Source: an uncultured Blautia sp.
GTDB taxonomy: Bacteria; Bacillota; Clostridia; Lachnospirales; Lachnospiraceae
Assembly (NCBI GenBank): GCA_934378195.1
Contig: CAKRPO010000060.1
Coordinates: forward strand, 1 to 12,740
DNA length: 12,740 nt
Direction of reading: 5' to 3'
Of the stretch, positions 6,057-12,740 are shown piece after piece. Within the stretch, counting starts at the first letter, position 1, and each line of letters opens with the position of its first letter. Both the position numbers and the translations under genes were made by a program. The notes below the pieces were generated by a model. The model made no database searches. It saw only the letters and a program-made list of their open reading frames with translations, and was not told where the DNA came from.

Positions 6057-7547
6057 ATGCAGGTATTATATAAAAGCACAAGAGGAAAAGGTGAGACAGT
6101 TACAGCTTCCATGGCAATTTTAAAAGGACTTTCCGAAGATGGTGGTTTGTTTGTCCCGACTGAGATTCCGAAACTGGATGTGCCGGTAGAAAAGCTTGCA
6201 CAGATGACATATCAGGAAACAGCATATGAGGTAATGAGTCGTTTCCTTACAGATTTTACAGAAGATGAACTGAAGAACTGTATTACGAATGCGTATGATG
6301 AGAAATTTGACACCAGAGAGATTGCCCCGCTTCATGAAGCTGACGGAGCATATTTCCTGGAGCTTTTCCATGGTGCGACCATTGCGTTTAAGGATATGGC
6401 ACTTTCCATTCTTCCACATCTGATGACAACTGCAGCAAGAAAGAACAAGGTCAGCAATGACATCGTTATTCTTACTGCTACATCCGGAGATACCGGTAAG
6501 GCAGCACTGGCCGGATTTGCAGATGTACCGGGAACAAAGATCATCGTATTTTATCCGAAACATGGCGTCAGCCCGATCCAGGAGAAACAGATGGTCACAC
6601 AGAAGGGGAACAATACCTATGTAGTCGGAATTACCGGTAATTTTGATGATGCGCAGACTGCAGTCAAAAAGATGTTTAATGACCAGGCACTGGCTGCAGA
6701 GCTGAATGAGGCAGGCTTCCAGTTCTCATCTGCGAACTCTATCAATATCGGCAGACTGGTGCCGCAGATCGTATACTATGTATATGCATACTCCAGACTG
6801 GTTGGCGAAGGTAAGATCAAAGCCGGCGAAAAGATCAATGTTGTTGTTCCTACCGGTAACTTTGGAAATATCCTTGCTGCATATTATGCGAAACAGATGG
6901 GGCTTCCGATCGCGAAACTGATCTGTGCATCCAACGAAAACAAAGTTCTGTTTGATTTCTTTAGTACAGGAACTTATGACAGAAAGAGAGATTTTATCCT
7001 GACGACATCTCCGTCCATGGATATTCTGATCTCCAGTAATCTGGAACGACTGATCTACCGTCTGACCGGTGAAAATGCAGAGAAATGTGCAGAGCTGATG
7101 CAGGCATTGAGTGATGGTGGCGAATACACAATCACAGAAGATATGAAAAAAGGCCTTGTGGATTTCTACGGAAATTACTGCAGTGAAGAAGAGACCGGAG
7201 AAGCAATCCATGCAACTTACCAGAACAGTGATTATGTGATCGATCCACATACCGCTGTCGCAGCAGGCGTTTATAAGAAATATCTTGCAGACACACAGGA
7301 TCATACAACAACTGTGATCGCTTCTACAGCAAGTCCGTACAAGTTCACCAGAAGTGTAATGGAAGCAATTGCTGACAAAACAGAAGATATGGATGATTTT
7401 GCACTGGCAGATAAGCTCTCTGAAATCTCCGGTGTTAAAGTACCAAAAGCAGTTGAAGAGATCCGTACTGCACCGGTACTGCACGATACTGTTGTAGATG
7501 CACCGGATATGCCGGCGACTGTAAAGAAGATTCTTGGAATCCACTGA
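6057..7547 (+). CDS. thrC: Threonine synthase
   Basis: A 496-residue PLP enzyme that converts O-phospho-L-homoserine to L-threonine, the last step of threonine synthesis, in the cytosol. The N-terminal segment YKSTRGKGETVTASMAILKG (5-24) is typical of the longer, E. coli/yeast-like thrC class. The PLP lysine is Lys112 in FHGATIAFKDMA. SGDTGKAA (143-150), NSINIGR (227-233) and the phosphate-holding loop PTGNFGN (265-271) are all present. The length of about 500 residues fits this class, as opposed to the roughly 350-residue Bacillus type. AGGAAGGA lies just upstream of the ATG. The gene appears to be a single transcription unit; no hom or thrB lies next to it in this window. No canonical terminator follows it: only a weak TGGAA / TTCCA pairing around a T-run at 7561-7581. 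Confidence 0.95.
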   Translation: MQVLYKSTRGKGETVTASMAILKGLSEDGGLFVPTEIPKLDVPVEKLAQMTYQETAYEVMSRFLTDFTEDELKNCITNAYDEKFDTREIAPLHEADGAYFLELFHGATIAFKDMALSILPHLMTTAARKNKVSNDIVILTATSGDTGKAALAGFADVPGTKIIVFYPKHGVSPIQEKQMVTQKGNNTYVVGITGNFDDAQTAVKKMFNDQALAAELNEAGFQFSSANSINIGRLVPQIVYYVYAYSRLVGEGKIKAGEKINVVVPTGNFGNILAAYYAKQMGLPIAKLICASNENKVLFDFFSTGTYDRKRDFILTTSPSMDILISSNLERLIYRLTGENAEKCAELMQALSDGGEYTITEDMKKGLVDFYGNYCSEEETGEAIHATYQNSDYVIDPHTAVAAGVYKKYLADTQDHTTTVIASTASPYKFTRSVMEAIADKTEDMDDFALADKLSEISGVKVPKAVEEIRTAPVLHDTVVDAPDMPATVKKILGIH

Positions 7548-7591
7548 TTGATTTGTAAAATGGAATTGAAATTTTTTTCCAGTATTACATA

Positions 7592-7620
7592 TTGAAAAAT
7601 TACATACAATAGAGTAAAAT
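7592..7620 (+). promoter_or_regulatory. Sigma-A promoter of 6S RNA
   Basis: TTGAAA (7592-7597), a 17-bp spacer and TAAAAT (7615-7620). The expected start near 7627 is just ahead of the closing stem of the RNA. Confidence 0.65.
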
Positions 7621-7635
7621 ATAAAGCAGAAAACA

Positions 7636-7821
7636 TACGGGATAACTCCTGGAATGTGCGAGGCCCCTTTTTAATTTGAACCTACATTGACAAATAGGGA
7701 ATCCTAGATTGCTGCAGTGATGTCAGACCTCTCGTTGTGGTAGGCAGATCTTCAGTTGCGGACACCCAACCTGGCTGCGGCTAGGCGTCAGATGGAAGGG
7801 AACGGCATTCCGGGACCCGAA
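7636..7821 (+). ncRNA. ssrS: 6S RNA
   Basis: The 349-bp gap between thrC and the epimerase gene holds a structured RNA. A closing stem pairs 7647-7656 with 7806-7815 (10 bp, one wobble) and extends through CGGG (7638-7641) with CCCG (7816-7819) across a bulge. The 5' part (CCTGGAATGTGCGAGGCC) and 3' part (ACGGCATTCCGGGA) resemble the ends of E. coli 6S RNA (GAGATGTTCGCAAGCGGGCC and GCGGCATCTCGGAG). A long, poorly paired middle and an inner CCTAG / CTAGG pairing (7703-7707 / 7781-7785) fit the 6S open-promoter-mimic shape. 6S RNA binds sigma-A RNA polymerase holoenzyme and lowers transcription at slow growth. It is not SRP RNA (no GGTCAGG...GGAAGGAAGCA apical motif), RNase P RNA or tmRNA. Ends are approximate. 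Confidence 0.85.
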
Positions 7822-7831
7822 AAGAAGAAAT

Positions 7832-7858
7832 GAGTCATAGTGATATGGCTCTTTTTTT
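7832..7858 (+). terminator. Intrinsic terminator of 6S RNA
   Basis: GAGTCATA (7832-7839), loop GTGA, then TATGGCTC (7844-7851), an 8-bp stem with one G-T wobble, followed by seven T residues (7852-7858). It ends 38 bp before the epimerase ATG. Confidence 0.85.
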
Positions 7859-7896
7859 GAAGAAATATTAGATTTTAGGTATTGGGAGGAAGAAAC

Positions 7897-8952
7897 ATGG
7901 TAACACACAGAACATTTGGTACACTGCCGTCGGGCGAAGAGGTACAGATCTATCATCTGGAAAATAAAACAGGAGCATTTGCAGAAGTTCTGCAGTACGG
8001 CGCAATCCTTGTGAAGCTTTGTGTGCCGGACAGAGATGGCAAGCTTACAGATGTAGTGCTGGGTTATGATGATCTGGCCGCTTATGAGGTGAATGGATGT
8101 TTCTTTGGCGCGACGATCGGAAGAAGTGGCAATCGTATTGCTGGTTCCAGATTTATGCTTGATGGCAAAGAGATAACATTGACACCAAATGAGGGACCAA
8201 ACAATCTTCACAGTGGACCGAATGGATTTGAAAAGAAAATATGGACAGCTTCCAGTATTTCCGAAGATAAGAATACTGTTACATTTTCCAGAATCAGTCC
8301 GGATGGAGAAAATGGATTCCCGGGTGAATTCAATGTTTCTGTTACATATGAACTGACAGAGGAAAACGAACTTCGAATTGTTTATGGCGGTGTCTGCGAC
8401 AAAATGACAGTTGCGAATATGACAAATCATTCTTATTTCAATCTTGCAGGTGAAGGAAGTGGAAGTGCAATGGATCAGTATCTGACGATCCATGCAGAAA
8501 AATATACACCAGTTGGAGAAGGTTCCATTCCACTGGGTGAGAATGCGCCGGTAGAGGGAACACCGATGGATTTCCGCAAGGCACATCAGATTGGAGATGA
8601 AATTGAAGCAGATTTCGATCAGCTGAAGCTGACCGGGGGCTATGACCATAATTATGTGGCTGATGGATATAATAAGGCAAGTGTAAGAGAGATTGCGTCT
8701 GCATGGTCTGAGAAAACAGGTATTCAGATGGATGTACTCAGTGACTGTCCTTGTGTACAGTTCTATGCTGCAAATTTCGTAGAGCAGGAGCATGGCAAGA
8801 ATGGACATGTGTATAACAAGAGAGAAGCCTTTTGCCTGGAAACACAGGTTGAGCCGAATGCAGTGAATGTAGAGGCATTTCATTCGCCAGTTCTGGAGGC
8901 AGGTGAACGTTATTATTCCGAGACGATATACTGTTTTTCTGTTAAGAACTAA
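7897..8952 (+). CDS. Aldose 1-epimerase (galactose mutarotase)
   Basis: A 351-residue cytosolic enzyme that interconverts the alpha and beta anomers of aldoses such as galactose. Family landmarks are GATIGRSGNRIAGSRF (71-86), NNLHSG with His105, TNHSYFNLAG with the catalytic His178, GGYDHNY with Asp250 and CLETQ with the catalytic base Glu315, followed by PNAVN. All residues expected for activity are present and the length is normal for GalM. The ATG at 7897 was chosen because GGGAGGA (7884-7890) lies 6 bases upstream; the in-frame TTG at 7882 overlaps that ribosome binding site. No galactose pathway genes (galK, galT, galE) adjoin it in this window. No convincing promoter was found between the 6S terminator and the gene, so read-through from the 6S unit may supply its transcript. 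Confidence 0.93.
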   Translation: MVTHRTFGTLPSGEEVQIYHLENKTGAFAEVLQYGAILVKLCVPDRDGKLTDVVLGYDDLAAYEVNGCFFGATIGRSGNRIAGSRFMLDGKEITLTPNEGPNNLHSGPNGFEKKIWTASSISEDKNTVTFSRISPDGENGFPGEFNVSVTYELTEENELRIVYGGVCDKMTVANMTNHSYFNLAGEGSGSAMDQYLTIHAEKYTPVGEGSIPLGENAPVEGTPMDFRKAHQIGDEIEADFDQLKLTGGYDHNYVADGYNKASVREIASAWSEKTGIQMDVLSDCPCVQFYAANFVEQEHGKNGHVYNKREAFCLETQVEPNAVNVEAFHSPVLEAGERYYSETIYCFSVKN

Positions 8953-8981
8953 ACGCAACAAATTAAGATAAAAAAGGTTAT

Positions 8982-9042
8982 GAATCCGATTTTTTTCATA
9001 TAATGCAGTATGGAGAACTGTAGTATGAAGAGAATCGGATTT
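8982..9042 (+). promoter_or_regulatory. Start-codon-sequestering hairpin, terminator-like
   Basis: Positions 8982-9000 pair with 9024-9042 over 19 uninterrupted pairs (three G-T wobbles). Above a small bulge, 9004-9009 (TGCAGT) pairs with 9017-9022 (ACTGTA). The start codon of the SpoIID-like gene (9025-9027) is inside the lower stem and its Shine-Dalgarno GGAG (9012-9015) is in the apical loop. Further Ts at 9043-9045 follow the 3' arm, so in a transcript coming from the epimerase gene it could act as a terminator, a translation block, or both. A perfect TATAAT (8999-9004), without a good -35, lies within the hairpin; a start from it near 9010 would leave out the 5' arm. Confidence 0.55.
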
Positions 9043-10182
9043 TTTATTGGACAGATTATAACAGTCGGCAGTATCTGGTGTATGGCACAGCCAGTGGCGG
9101 CAGCGGATCCGGTGATACGGGTATTGCTGACGACAACAGATTTCGCTTCAAGGTATCATGAGTCTGTTACTATATCGTATAACGGGAAAGAGGTCATTTA
9201 CAAGGCGGATGAGCTGAAAAATCAGGAGTACAAAGTGCGAATCCCGGCACAGAAAAACGGAATCCGGATCATGTCCATAGAAAGACAGTCCGGAAATCCG
9301 GTTTATGAAGGGAGCATTGAAATCATACCGAAAGAGGAAGGACTTACCATAGTCAATGAATTGACACTTGAAAACTATCTGGACAGAGTAGTGCCAAGTG
9401 AGATGCCAGCGTCTTATGAGAAGGAAGCTTTGAAAGCACAGGCTGTCTGTGCGAGGACATATGCATGGAAACAGATTCAGGAACATAGTCTGCCAGACTT
9501 TGATGCGGATGTGGATGACAGTGTAAGTTATCAGGTCTATGGAAATATAGAGCCACAGAAAACATCAACAGAAGCGGTGAAAGAAACTGAAGGACAGATC
9601 ATGACACAAAATGGAGAGGCTGTGGAAGCGTATTATTTTTCGACATCTGCAGGAGTGACCAGTACAGATGAAATATGGGGCAGCACGAAAGTAGCTCCTT
9701 ATCTCAAAAGTGTACCATGCAGCTTTGATGCAGAAGAACCATGGAGCAGTTGGACGGTGGAACTTCCCAGGGAGCTTCTGGAAGAAAAAATAAGGGACAA
9801 AGAGGGAAAAGAGGAGCAGTTTTTGTCAGCAGCAGTTGTGAGACGTAGTGAAAGTGGTGCGGCGACAGGATTGGAAGTTGTGACTGATGAAAATTCTTTC
9901 GAAATAAGAAATGAATATGAAATCCGGGAATTTCTGGCACCTGTCGGATGCATGATCACAGAAAAGGATGGGACACAGACAAAGGGTGGGATACTTCTGC
10001 CAAGTGCTTATTTCAAACTGGAAAAAGAACAGAGTGGAAATCTGCTTATCAGCGGAAAGGGATATGGACATGGCGTCGGGATGAGCCAGACCGGTGCAAA
10101 CCGGATGGCAGAACAGGGATACGATTACAGGAAAATACTGGATTATTTTTTTCAAAATATTGCCATAGAAAATCTGGGATGA
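9025..10182 (+). CDS. SpoIID/LytB domain protein
   Basis: A 385-residue exported protein with a signal or anchor segment (about 3-26, ending AQPVAAA) and a SpoIID domain. The SpoIID family comprises lytic transglycosylases that cleave denuded glycan strands of peptidoglycan, classically during spore engulfment. The signature LENYLDRVVPSEMPASYEKEAL (115-136) carries the expected catalytic Glu126. KAQAVCARTYA (137-147), EAYYFSTSAGVTSTDEIWG (201-219) and the C-terminal GYGHGVGMSQTGA (347-359) complete the family pattern. It may be SpoIID itself or one of the vegetative paralogs common in Clostridia; no spoIIQ, spoIIIAH or spoIIID lies beside it to decide. The start at 9025 has GGAG 9 bases upstream; the ATG at 9010 has none. 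The YihY-type gene begins 59 nt after the stop with no terminator between, suggesting co-transcription. Confidence 0.88.
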   Translation: MKRIGFFIGQIITVGSIWCMAQPVAAADPVIRVLLTTTDFASRYHESVTISYNGKEVIYKADELKNQEYKVRIPAQKNGIRIMSIERQSGNPVYEGSIEIIPKEEGLTIVNELTLENYLDRVVPSEMPASYEKEALKAQAVCARTYAWKQIQEHSLPDFDADVDDSVSYQVYGNIEPQKTSTEAVKETEGQIMTQNGEAVEAYYFSTSAGVTSTDEIWGSTKVAPYLKSVPCSFDAEEPWSSWTVELPRELLEEKIRDKEGKEEQFLSAAVVRRSESGAATGLEVVTDENSFEIRNEYEIREFLAPVGCMITEKDGTQTKGGILLPSAYFKLEKEQSGNLLISGKGYGHGVGMSQTGANRMAEQGYDYRKILDYFFQNIAIENLG

Positions 10183-10241
10183 CACAGAGACGATTTCATG
10201 GTAAAATAAACAGAAATGTAGTAACTATCGGGAGAAAAAAT

Positions 10242-11141
10242 ATGGGGAAGAAAACAGATAAAGGCACGATAGGTCTGATTCTTGGATTTGTAAAGCGAAT
10301 GCAGGAAGATCATATCGGTGCTTACGCTGCGCAGGCGGCATACTTTCTGATTATGTCGTTTATTCCATTTGTACTGGTGCTTACCGCACTGGTTCAGTAT
10401 ACACCGTTGACATATCGCATGCTCAGACAGGCGATTCTTGGATTTGTTCCATTGAATCTGCAGGATTTTGTACTGAAGATCATTGCAGAAGTATTTACAA
10501 AGAGTGCGGCAGTTGTACCTATTTCCGGTGTGTTTGCTCTTTGGTCATCCTGTAAGGGTATGCAGTCACTGATTGCAGGATTGAATGTAATCTATCATGT
10601 GAAAGAAACTCGAAACTGGCTGACGAATCGTTTGTATTCCATGCTGTATATGCTTTTGTTTGTGATCGCGATTATCATAAGTCTTTTGCTCCTGGTTATG
10701 GGTAACCGTATCCATGCAGCACTTGTGGTTTATGCTCCTTTGTTGGGGAAAATGCTGGGAAGGCTGCTGAGTGCCAAGACATTCCTCGTATTTGTCGTAC
10801 TGTTTCTGGTATTTCTTGTACTGTACAGATATCTGCCAAACAGGAAAGCATCTTTGAAAAGTCAGGTGCCGGGAGCATTTATCATTGCAGTGGCATGGTC
10901 ATTGTTTTCCTATTTCTTTTCACTGTACTTTACATTCTTTCCAAATTTCAGCAACATGTACGGTAGCCTGTCAGCACTGATCATGGTCATGCTCTGGTTG
11001 TATGTGTGCATGAACCTGCTTCTGTACGGGGCTGAGATCAATGCTTATTTTGAGAAAGAATTCCGCCAGGCGCAGATGTCTTTATGGCAGGGAATAAAAA
11101 AACTGCTTGACAGTTTTTGGGCACTGTGGCATAGTAAGTAA
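10242..11141 (+). CDS. YihY/BrkB family membrane protein
   Basis: A 299-residue integral membrane protein of the YihY/virulence factor BrkB family (once misnamed ribonuclease BN). The N-terminal amphipathic part reads HIGAYAAQAAYFLIMSFIPF, typical of the family, followed by further hydrophobic segments that give about six membrane helices: residues near 28-50, 85-105, 130-153, 182-203, 210-235 and 240-262. FPNFSNMYGSLSALIMVMLWLY... and LLYGAEINA near the C terminus are the most conserved family region. Function is uncertain; transport or envelope roles have been proposed. GGGAG (10230-10234) precedes the ATG at 10242; the longer frame back to 9948 overlaps the SpoIID-like gene out of frame and is not used. 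It probably forms an operon with that gene. Confidence 0.9.
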   Translation: MGKKTDKGTIGLILGFVKRMQEDHIGAYAAQAAYFLIMSFIPFVLVLTALVQYTPLTYRMLRQAILGFVPLNLQDFVLKIIAEVFTKSAAVVPISGVFALWSSCKGMQSLIAGLNVIYHVKETRNWLTNRLYSMLYMLLFVIAIIISLLLLVMGNRIHAALVVYAPLLGKMLGRLLSAKTFLVFVVLFLVFLVLYRYLPNRKASLKSQVPGAFIIAVAWSLFSYFFSLYFTFFPNFSNMYGSLSALIMVMLWLYVCMNLLLYGAEINAYFEKEFRQAQMSLWQGIKKLLDSFWALWHSK

Positions 11142-11151
11142 AGGAATATGG

Positions 11152-11180
11152 TTGTTCAGCAGGCTGAATGATTATCATAT
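11152..11180 (+). promoter_or_regulatory. Possible promoter of pheST T-box leader
   Basis: TTGTTC (11152-11157), 17 bp, then TCATAT (11175-11180). The match is only fair, but the expected start near 11187 lies just before Stem I of the leader. TTGACA (11107-11112) with CATAGT (11130-11135) inside the end of the YihY gene is an alternative. Confidence 0.35.
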
Positions 11181-11204
11181 ACAACAGGCTATGAAGGCGT
11201 TTCA

Positions 11205-11430
11205 GGGAAATTGTTTTCTTACAGAGAGAGGGAGTCATCGGCTGTAAGCCCCCTTAAGTTCAGACAGTTTCTTAATTTCCCGCCAGAGCTTCACTTTTGA
11301 AATTTTGCAGTAGGAAGTGACGTGGATGCGCGTTAAGCATGACTCAAGTGCCCATGGAAGTTGATCTGTGGGAAACAGGGTGGTACCGCGGATAATGACT
11401 CCGTCCCTTTTGGTGGGACGGATTTTTTTT
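11205..11430 (+). promoter_or_regulatory. T-box leader, phenylalanine-type
   Basis: The conserved T-box sequence AGGGTGGTACCGCGG lies at 11377-11391. A long Stem I is closed by GGGAAATT (11205-11212) with AATTTCCC (11274-11281). Within its 3' side, TTC at 11259-11261 is the probable specifier codon for phenylalanine, matching the downstream pheS. The known mechanism is that uncharged tRNA-Phe pairs with the specifier and, through its CCA end, with the TGGT bulge, stabilising an antiterminator and letting transcription enter pheST. The specifier assignment is an inference from position and gene context. Confidence 0.93.
11400..11430 (+). terminator. Terminator of the T-box leader
   Basis: TCCGTCCC (11400-11407) pairs with GGGACGGA (11415-11422), followed by eight T residues (11423-11430). 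It is the regulated terminator of the T-box; pheS begins 79 bp beyond. Confidence 0.9.
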
Positions 11431-11509
11431 ATGCTTTTTTGAAGGCAGCAGGATATTTGCGATTACTGACCAGACGTTTGAATAATAAACAAAAAGGAGA
11501 TACAAAACC

Positions 11510-12535
11510 ATGGATATGAAGGAAAGACTTCAGGAACTGGCAGAAGCAGCCAGAAAGCGGATCGAAGAATCAGACGGTCCGGAGAGACTGAATGAAGTAA
11601 AAGTTGCTTACCTTGGCAAAAAAGGTGAGTTGACAGCAATCTTAAAAAGTATGAAAGATGTTGCCCCGGAAGATCGTCCGAAAGTAGGACAGATGGTGAA
11701 TGAGACAAGAGCCAAGATCGAGGAACATCTGGAAGCAACCAGAAAGAAACTGGAAGAGGCGCTTCGTGAAGAAAAAATGAAAGCAGAAGTGATCGACGTT
11801 ACACTTCCGGCAAAGAAAGCCAGGATCGGACATCGTCATCCGAACAGCATTGCACTGGAAGAAGTAGAGCGTATCTTCATCGGAATGGGCTATGAAGTAG
11901 TTGAAGGACCGGAAGTAGAATATGCAGACTACAACTTTACCAAACTGAATATTCCGGAAGACCATCCGGCAAGAGATGAGCAGGATACTTTCTTTATTAA
12001 TGACTCTATCCTTCTTCGTTCTCAGACTTCTCCGGTACAGGCACGTACCATGGAAAAAGGTAAACTGCCGATCCGTATGATCGCACCGGGACGTGTATTC
12101 CGTTCTGATGAAGTGGATGCAACACATTCACCGTCTTTCCATCAGATCGAAGGTCTGGTCATCGACAAAAACATTACATTCGCAGATCTTAAGGGAACTC
12201 TTCAGGAGTTTGCACAGGAACTGTTCGGACCAGAGACAAAGACAAAATTCAGACCACACCACTTCCCGTTCACTGAGCCAAGCGCAGAGGTAGATGTTTC
12301 CTGCTTCAAGTGTGGTGGTAAAGGATGCCGTTTCTGCAAAGGTTCCGGTTGGATTGAAATCCTTGGCTGCGGTACTGTTCATCCAAACGTACTGAGAATG
12401 TGCGGTATTGATCCGGATGAATATACAGGATTTGCATTTGGTGTGGGTCTTGAACGTATCGCACTTCTCAAATACGAGATCGACGATATGAGACTTCTGT
12501 ATGAGAACGATGTACGTTTCTTGAAACAGTTCTAG
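11510..12535 (+). CDS. pheS: Phenylalanine--tRNA ligase alpha subunit
   Basis: A 341-residue catalytic subunit of the alpha2-beta2 enzyme that charges tRNA-Phe. The N-terminal third (about 1-95) is a charged, helical coiled-coil arm that contacts tRNA. The class II aminoacyl-tRNA synthetase core follows: motif 2 around GRVFRSDEVDATHSPSFHQIE (194-214) and motif 3 at GFAFGVGLERIALLKY (307-322). Residues 256-266 carry the EPSAEVDVSCF segment. Cys265, Cys268, Cys273 and Cys276 (CxxCx4CxxC) form a zinc-ribbon-like insert before SGWIEILGCG, a variant seen in other bacterial PheS proteins. GGAGA (11496-11500) lies 9 bases before the ATG; a second in-frame ATG at 11516 is less well placed. Expression is set by the T-box leader, and pheT follows after an unusually long structured spacer. 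Confidence 0.97.
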   Translation: MDMKERLQELAEAARKRIEESDGPERLNEVKVAYLGKKGELTAILKSMKDVAPEDRPKVGQMVNETRAKIEEHLEATRKKLEEALREEKMKAEVIDVTLPAKKARIGHRHPNSIALEEVERIFIGMGYEVVEGPEVEYADYNFTKLNIPEDHPARDEQDTFFINDSILLRSQTSPVQARTMEKGKLPIRMIAPGRVFRSDEVDATHSPSFHQIEGLVIDKNITFADLKGTLQEFAQELFGPETKTKFRPHHFPFTEPSAEVDVSCFKCGGKGCRFCKGSGWIEILGCGTVHPNVLRMCGIDPDEYTGFAFGVGLERIALLKYEIDDMRLLYENDVRFLKQF

Positions 12536-12644
12536 TTCAATTTGACAGAATTGAACGGCTTCCCCGATAGAATATCGGGAAATTTCCGAAATTCTTGCAC
12601 AGCAGAAAGGAAGCACGAGCGAAGCGAGTATTTACTTTCTGTGC
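12535..12644. repeat. Hairpin cluster between pheS and pheT
   Basis: The spacer holds three hairpins. 12535-12542 pairs with 12549-12556 (8 bp, loop TGACAG; its first base is the last base of the pheS stop). 12563-12569 pairs with 12573-12579 (CCCGATA / TATCGGG). GCACAG (12597-12602) pairs with CTGTGC (12639-12644), continued by AAAG (12606-12609) with CTTT (12635-12638). The last encloses GAGCGAAGCGAG (12617-12628). No T-tract follows any of them, so they are not ordinary terminators; they could be a palindromic repeat inserted in the operon, or an mRNA processing or stability structure. Confidence 0.55.
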
Positions 12645-12691
12645 GGATTTCAGAGTTTATTATATGAAAATTCGAAAGGTGGATATAAAAC

Positions 12692-12740
12692 ATGAATACA
12701 TCAATGTCCTGGATTAAAATGTATGTGCCGGATCTGGATG
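12692..12740 (+). CDS. pheT: Phenylalanine--tRNA ligase beta subunit, 5' end
   Basis: Only the first 16 codons are in the window: MNTSMSWIKMYVPDLD, followed by the first base of codon 17. The MNTSxSWIKxYVPDLD start is typical of PheT from clostridia, and the position after pheS supports it. AAAGGTGG (12676-12683) lies 8 bases upstream of the ATG. The beta subunit carries tRNA-binding and editing domains, none of which is visible here. Confidence 0.9.
   Translation, partial: MNTSMSWIKMYVPDLD

Noticed and set aside
6726..7544. 272-residue minus-strand ORF inside thrC
   Set aside because: It is antisense to threonine synthase, rich in Cys and Phe as expected for a shadow frame, and has no ribosome binding site.
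7636..7821. SRP RNA, RNase P RNA or tmRNA in the gap after thrC
   Set aside because: The diagnostic motifs of those RNAs are absent, while the closing stem and both ends resemble 6S RNA.
7723..8961. 412-residue minus-strand ORF across the 6S RNA and epimerase region
   Set aside because: It is antisense to a clear GalM-family gene and to the 6S RNA, has a Cys/His/Ile-rich shadow composition and matches no known family.
9948..10241. 98-residue N-terminal extension of the YihY-type protein
   Set aside because: It runs out of frame through the conserved C terminus of the SpoIID-like gene, and the ATG at 10242 has its own GGGAG site.
11150..11170. Terminator after the YihY-type gene (GTTCAG-CAGG-CTGAAT)
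   Set aside because: The stem is only 5-6 bp and is not followed by a T-tract.

Overview
The window looks like chromosomal DNA from a low-to-mid GC, Gram-positive anaerobe of the Lachnospiraceae (Clostridia) type. The reasons are strong AGGAGG-like ribosome binding sites, sigma-A promoters close to consensus, a T-box leader on pheST, a Firmicutes-style 6S RNA, sporulation-type cell-wall enzymes (SleB-like, SpoIID-like) and a YknX/MacB-type export system. The genus cannot be fixed from the sequence alone. No insertion sequence, phage gene, CRISPR array, tRNA or rRNA was seen.

Layout. Positions 1-80 hold only nested inverted repeats. A minus-strand cytidylate-kinase-like gene (118-717) follows; it ends inside a 17-bp terminator stem and starts from two tandem promoters. 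Divergently, a long membrane-fusion/adaptor protein (1012-3561) is followed 12 nt later by a MacB/FtsX-type ABC permease (3574-4797). The ATPase that normally accompanies this pair is absent. Upstream of the adaptor lies a direct repeat, TTTAAG-N5-TTTAAG, in the style of an OmpR-family response-regulator site. A 250-bp gap carries two sigma-A promoters and a 40-codon ORF of doubtful status. It leads to a SleB-like cell wall hydrolase (5051-5896) with a clear terminator, and then to threonine synthase (6057-7547) behind an extended -10 promoter.

The 349-bp gap after thrC encodes 6S RNA with its own promoter and terminator. It is followed by aldose 1-epimerase (7897-8952), a SpoIID/LytB-domain protein (9025-10182) and a YihY/BrkB membrane protein (10242-11141), all on the plus strand. 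The start codon of the SpoIID-like gene lies in the stem of a long hairpin whose apical loop carries the Shine-Dalgarno sequence. A phenylalanine-type T-box leader (about 11205-11430) then controls pheS (11510-12535). A 156-bp spacer full of hairpins separates pheS from the first 16 codons of pheT at the right edge.

Most of the content is ordinary housekeeping and envelope biology. The points most worth a second look are the ATPase-less adaptor/permease pair, whose adaptor carries a surface-protein-like insert and a possible CiaR-type operator; the start-codon hairpin of the SpoIID-like gene; and the structured pheS-pheT spacer. No wholly new system can be demonstrated from the sequence alone.
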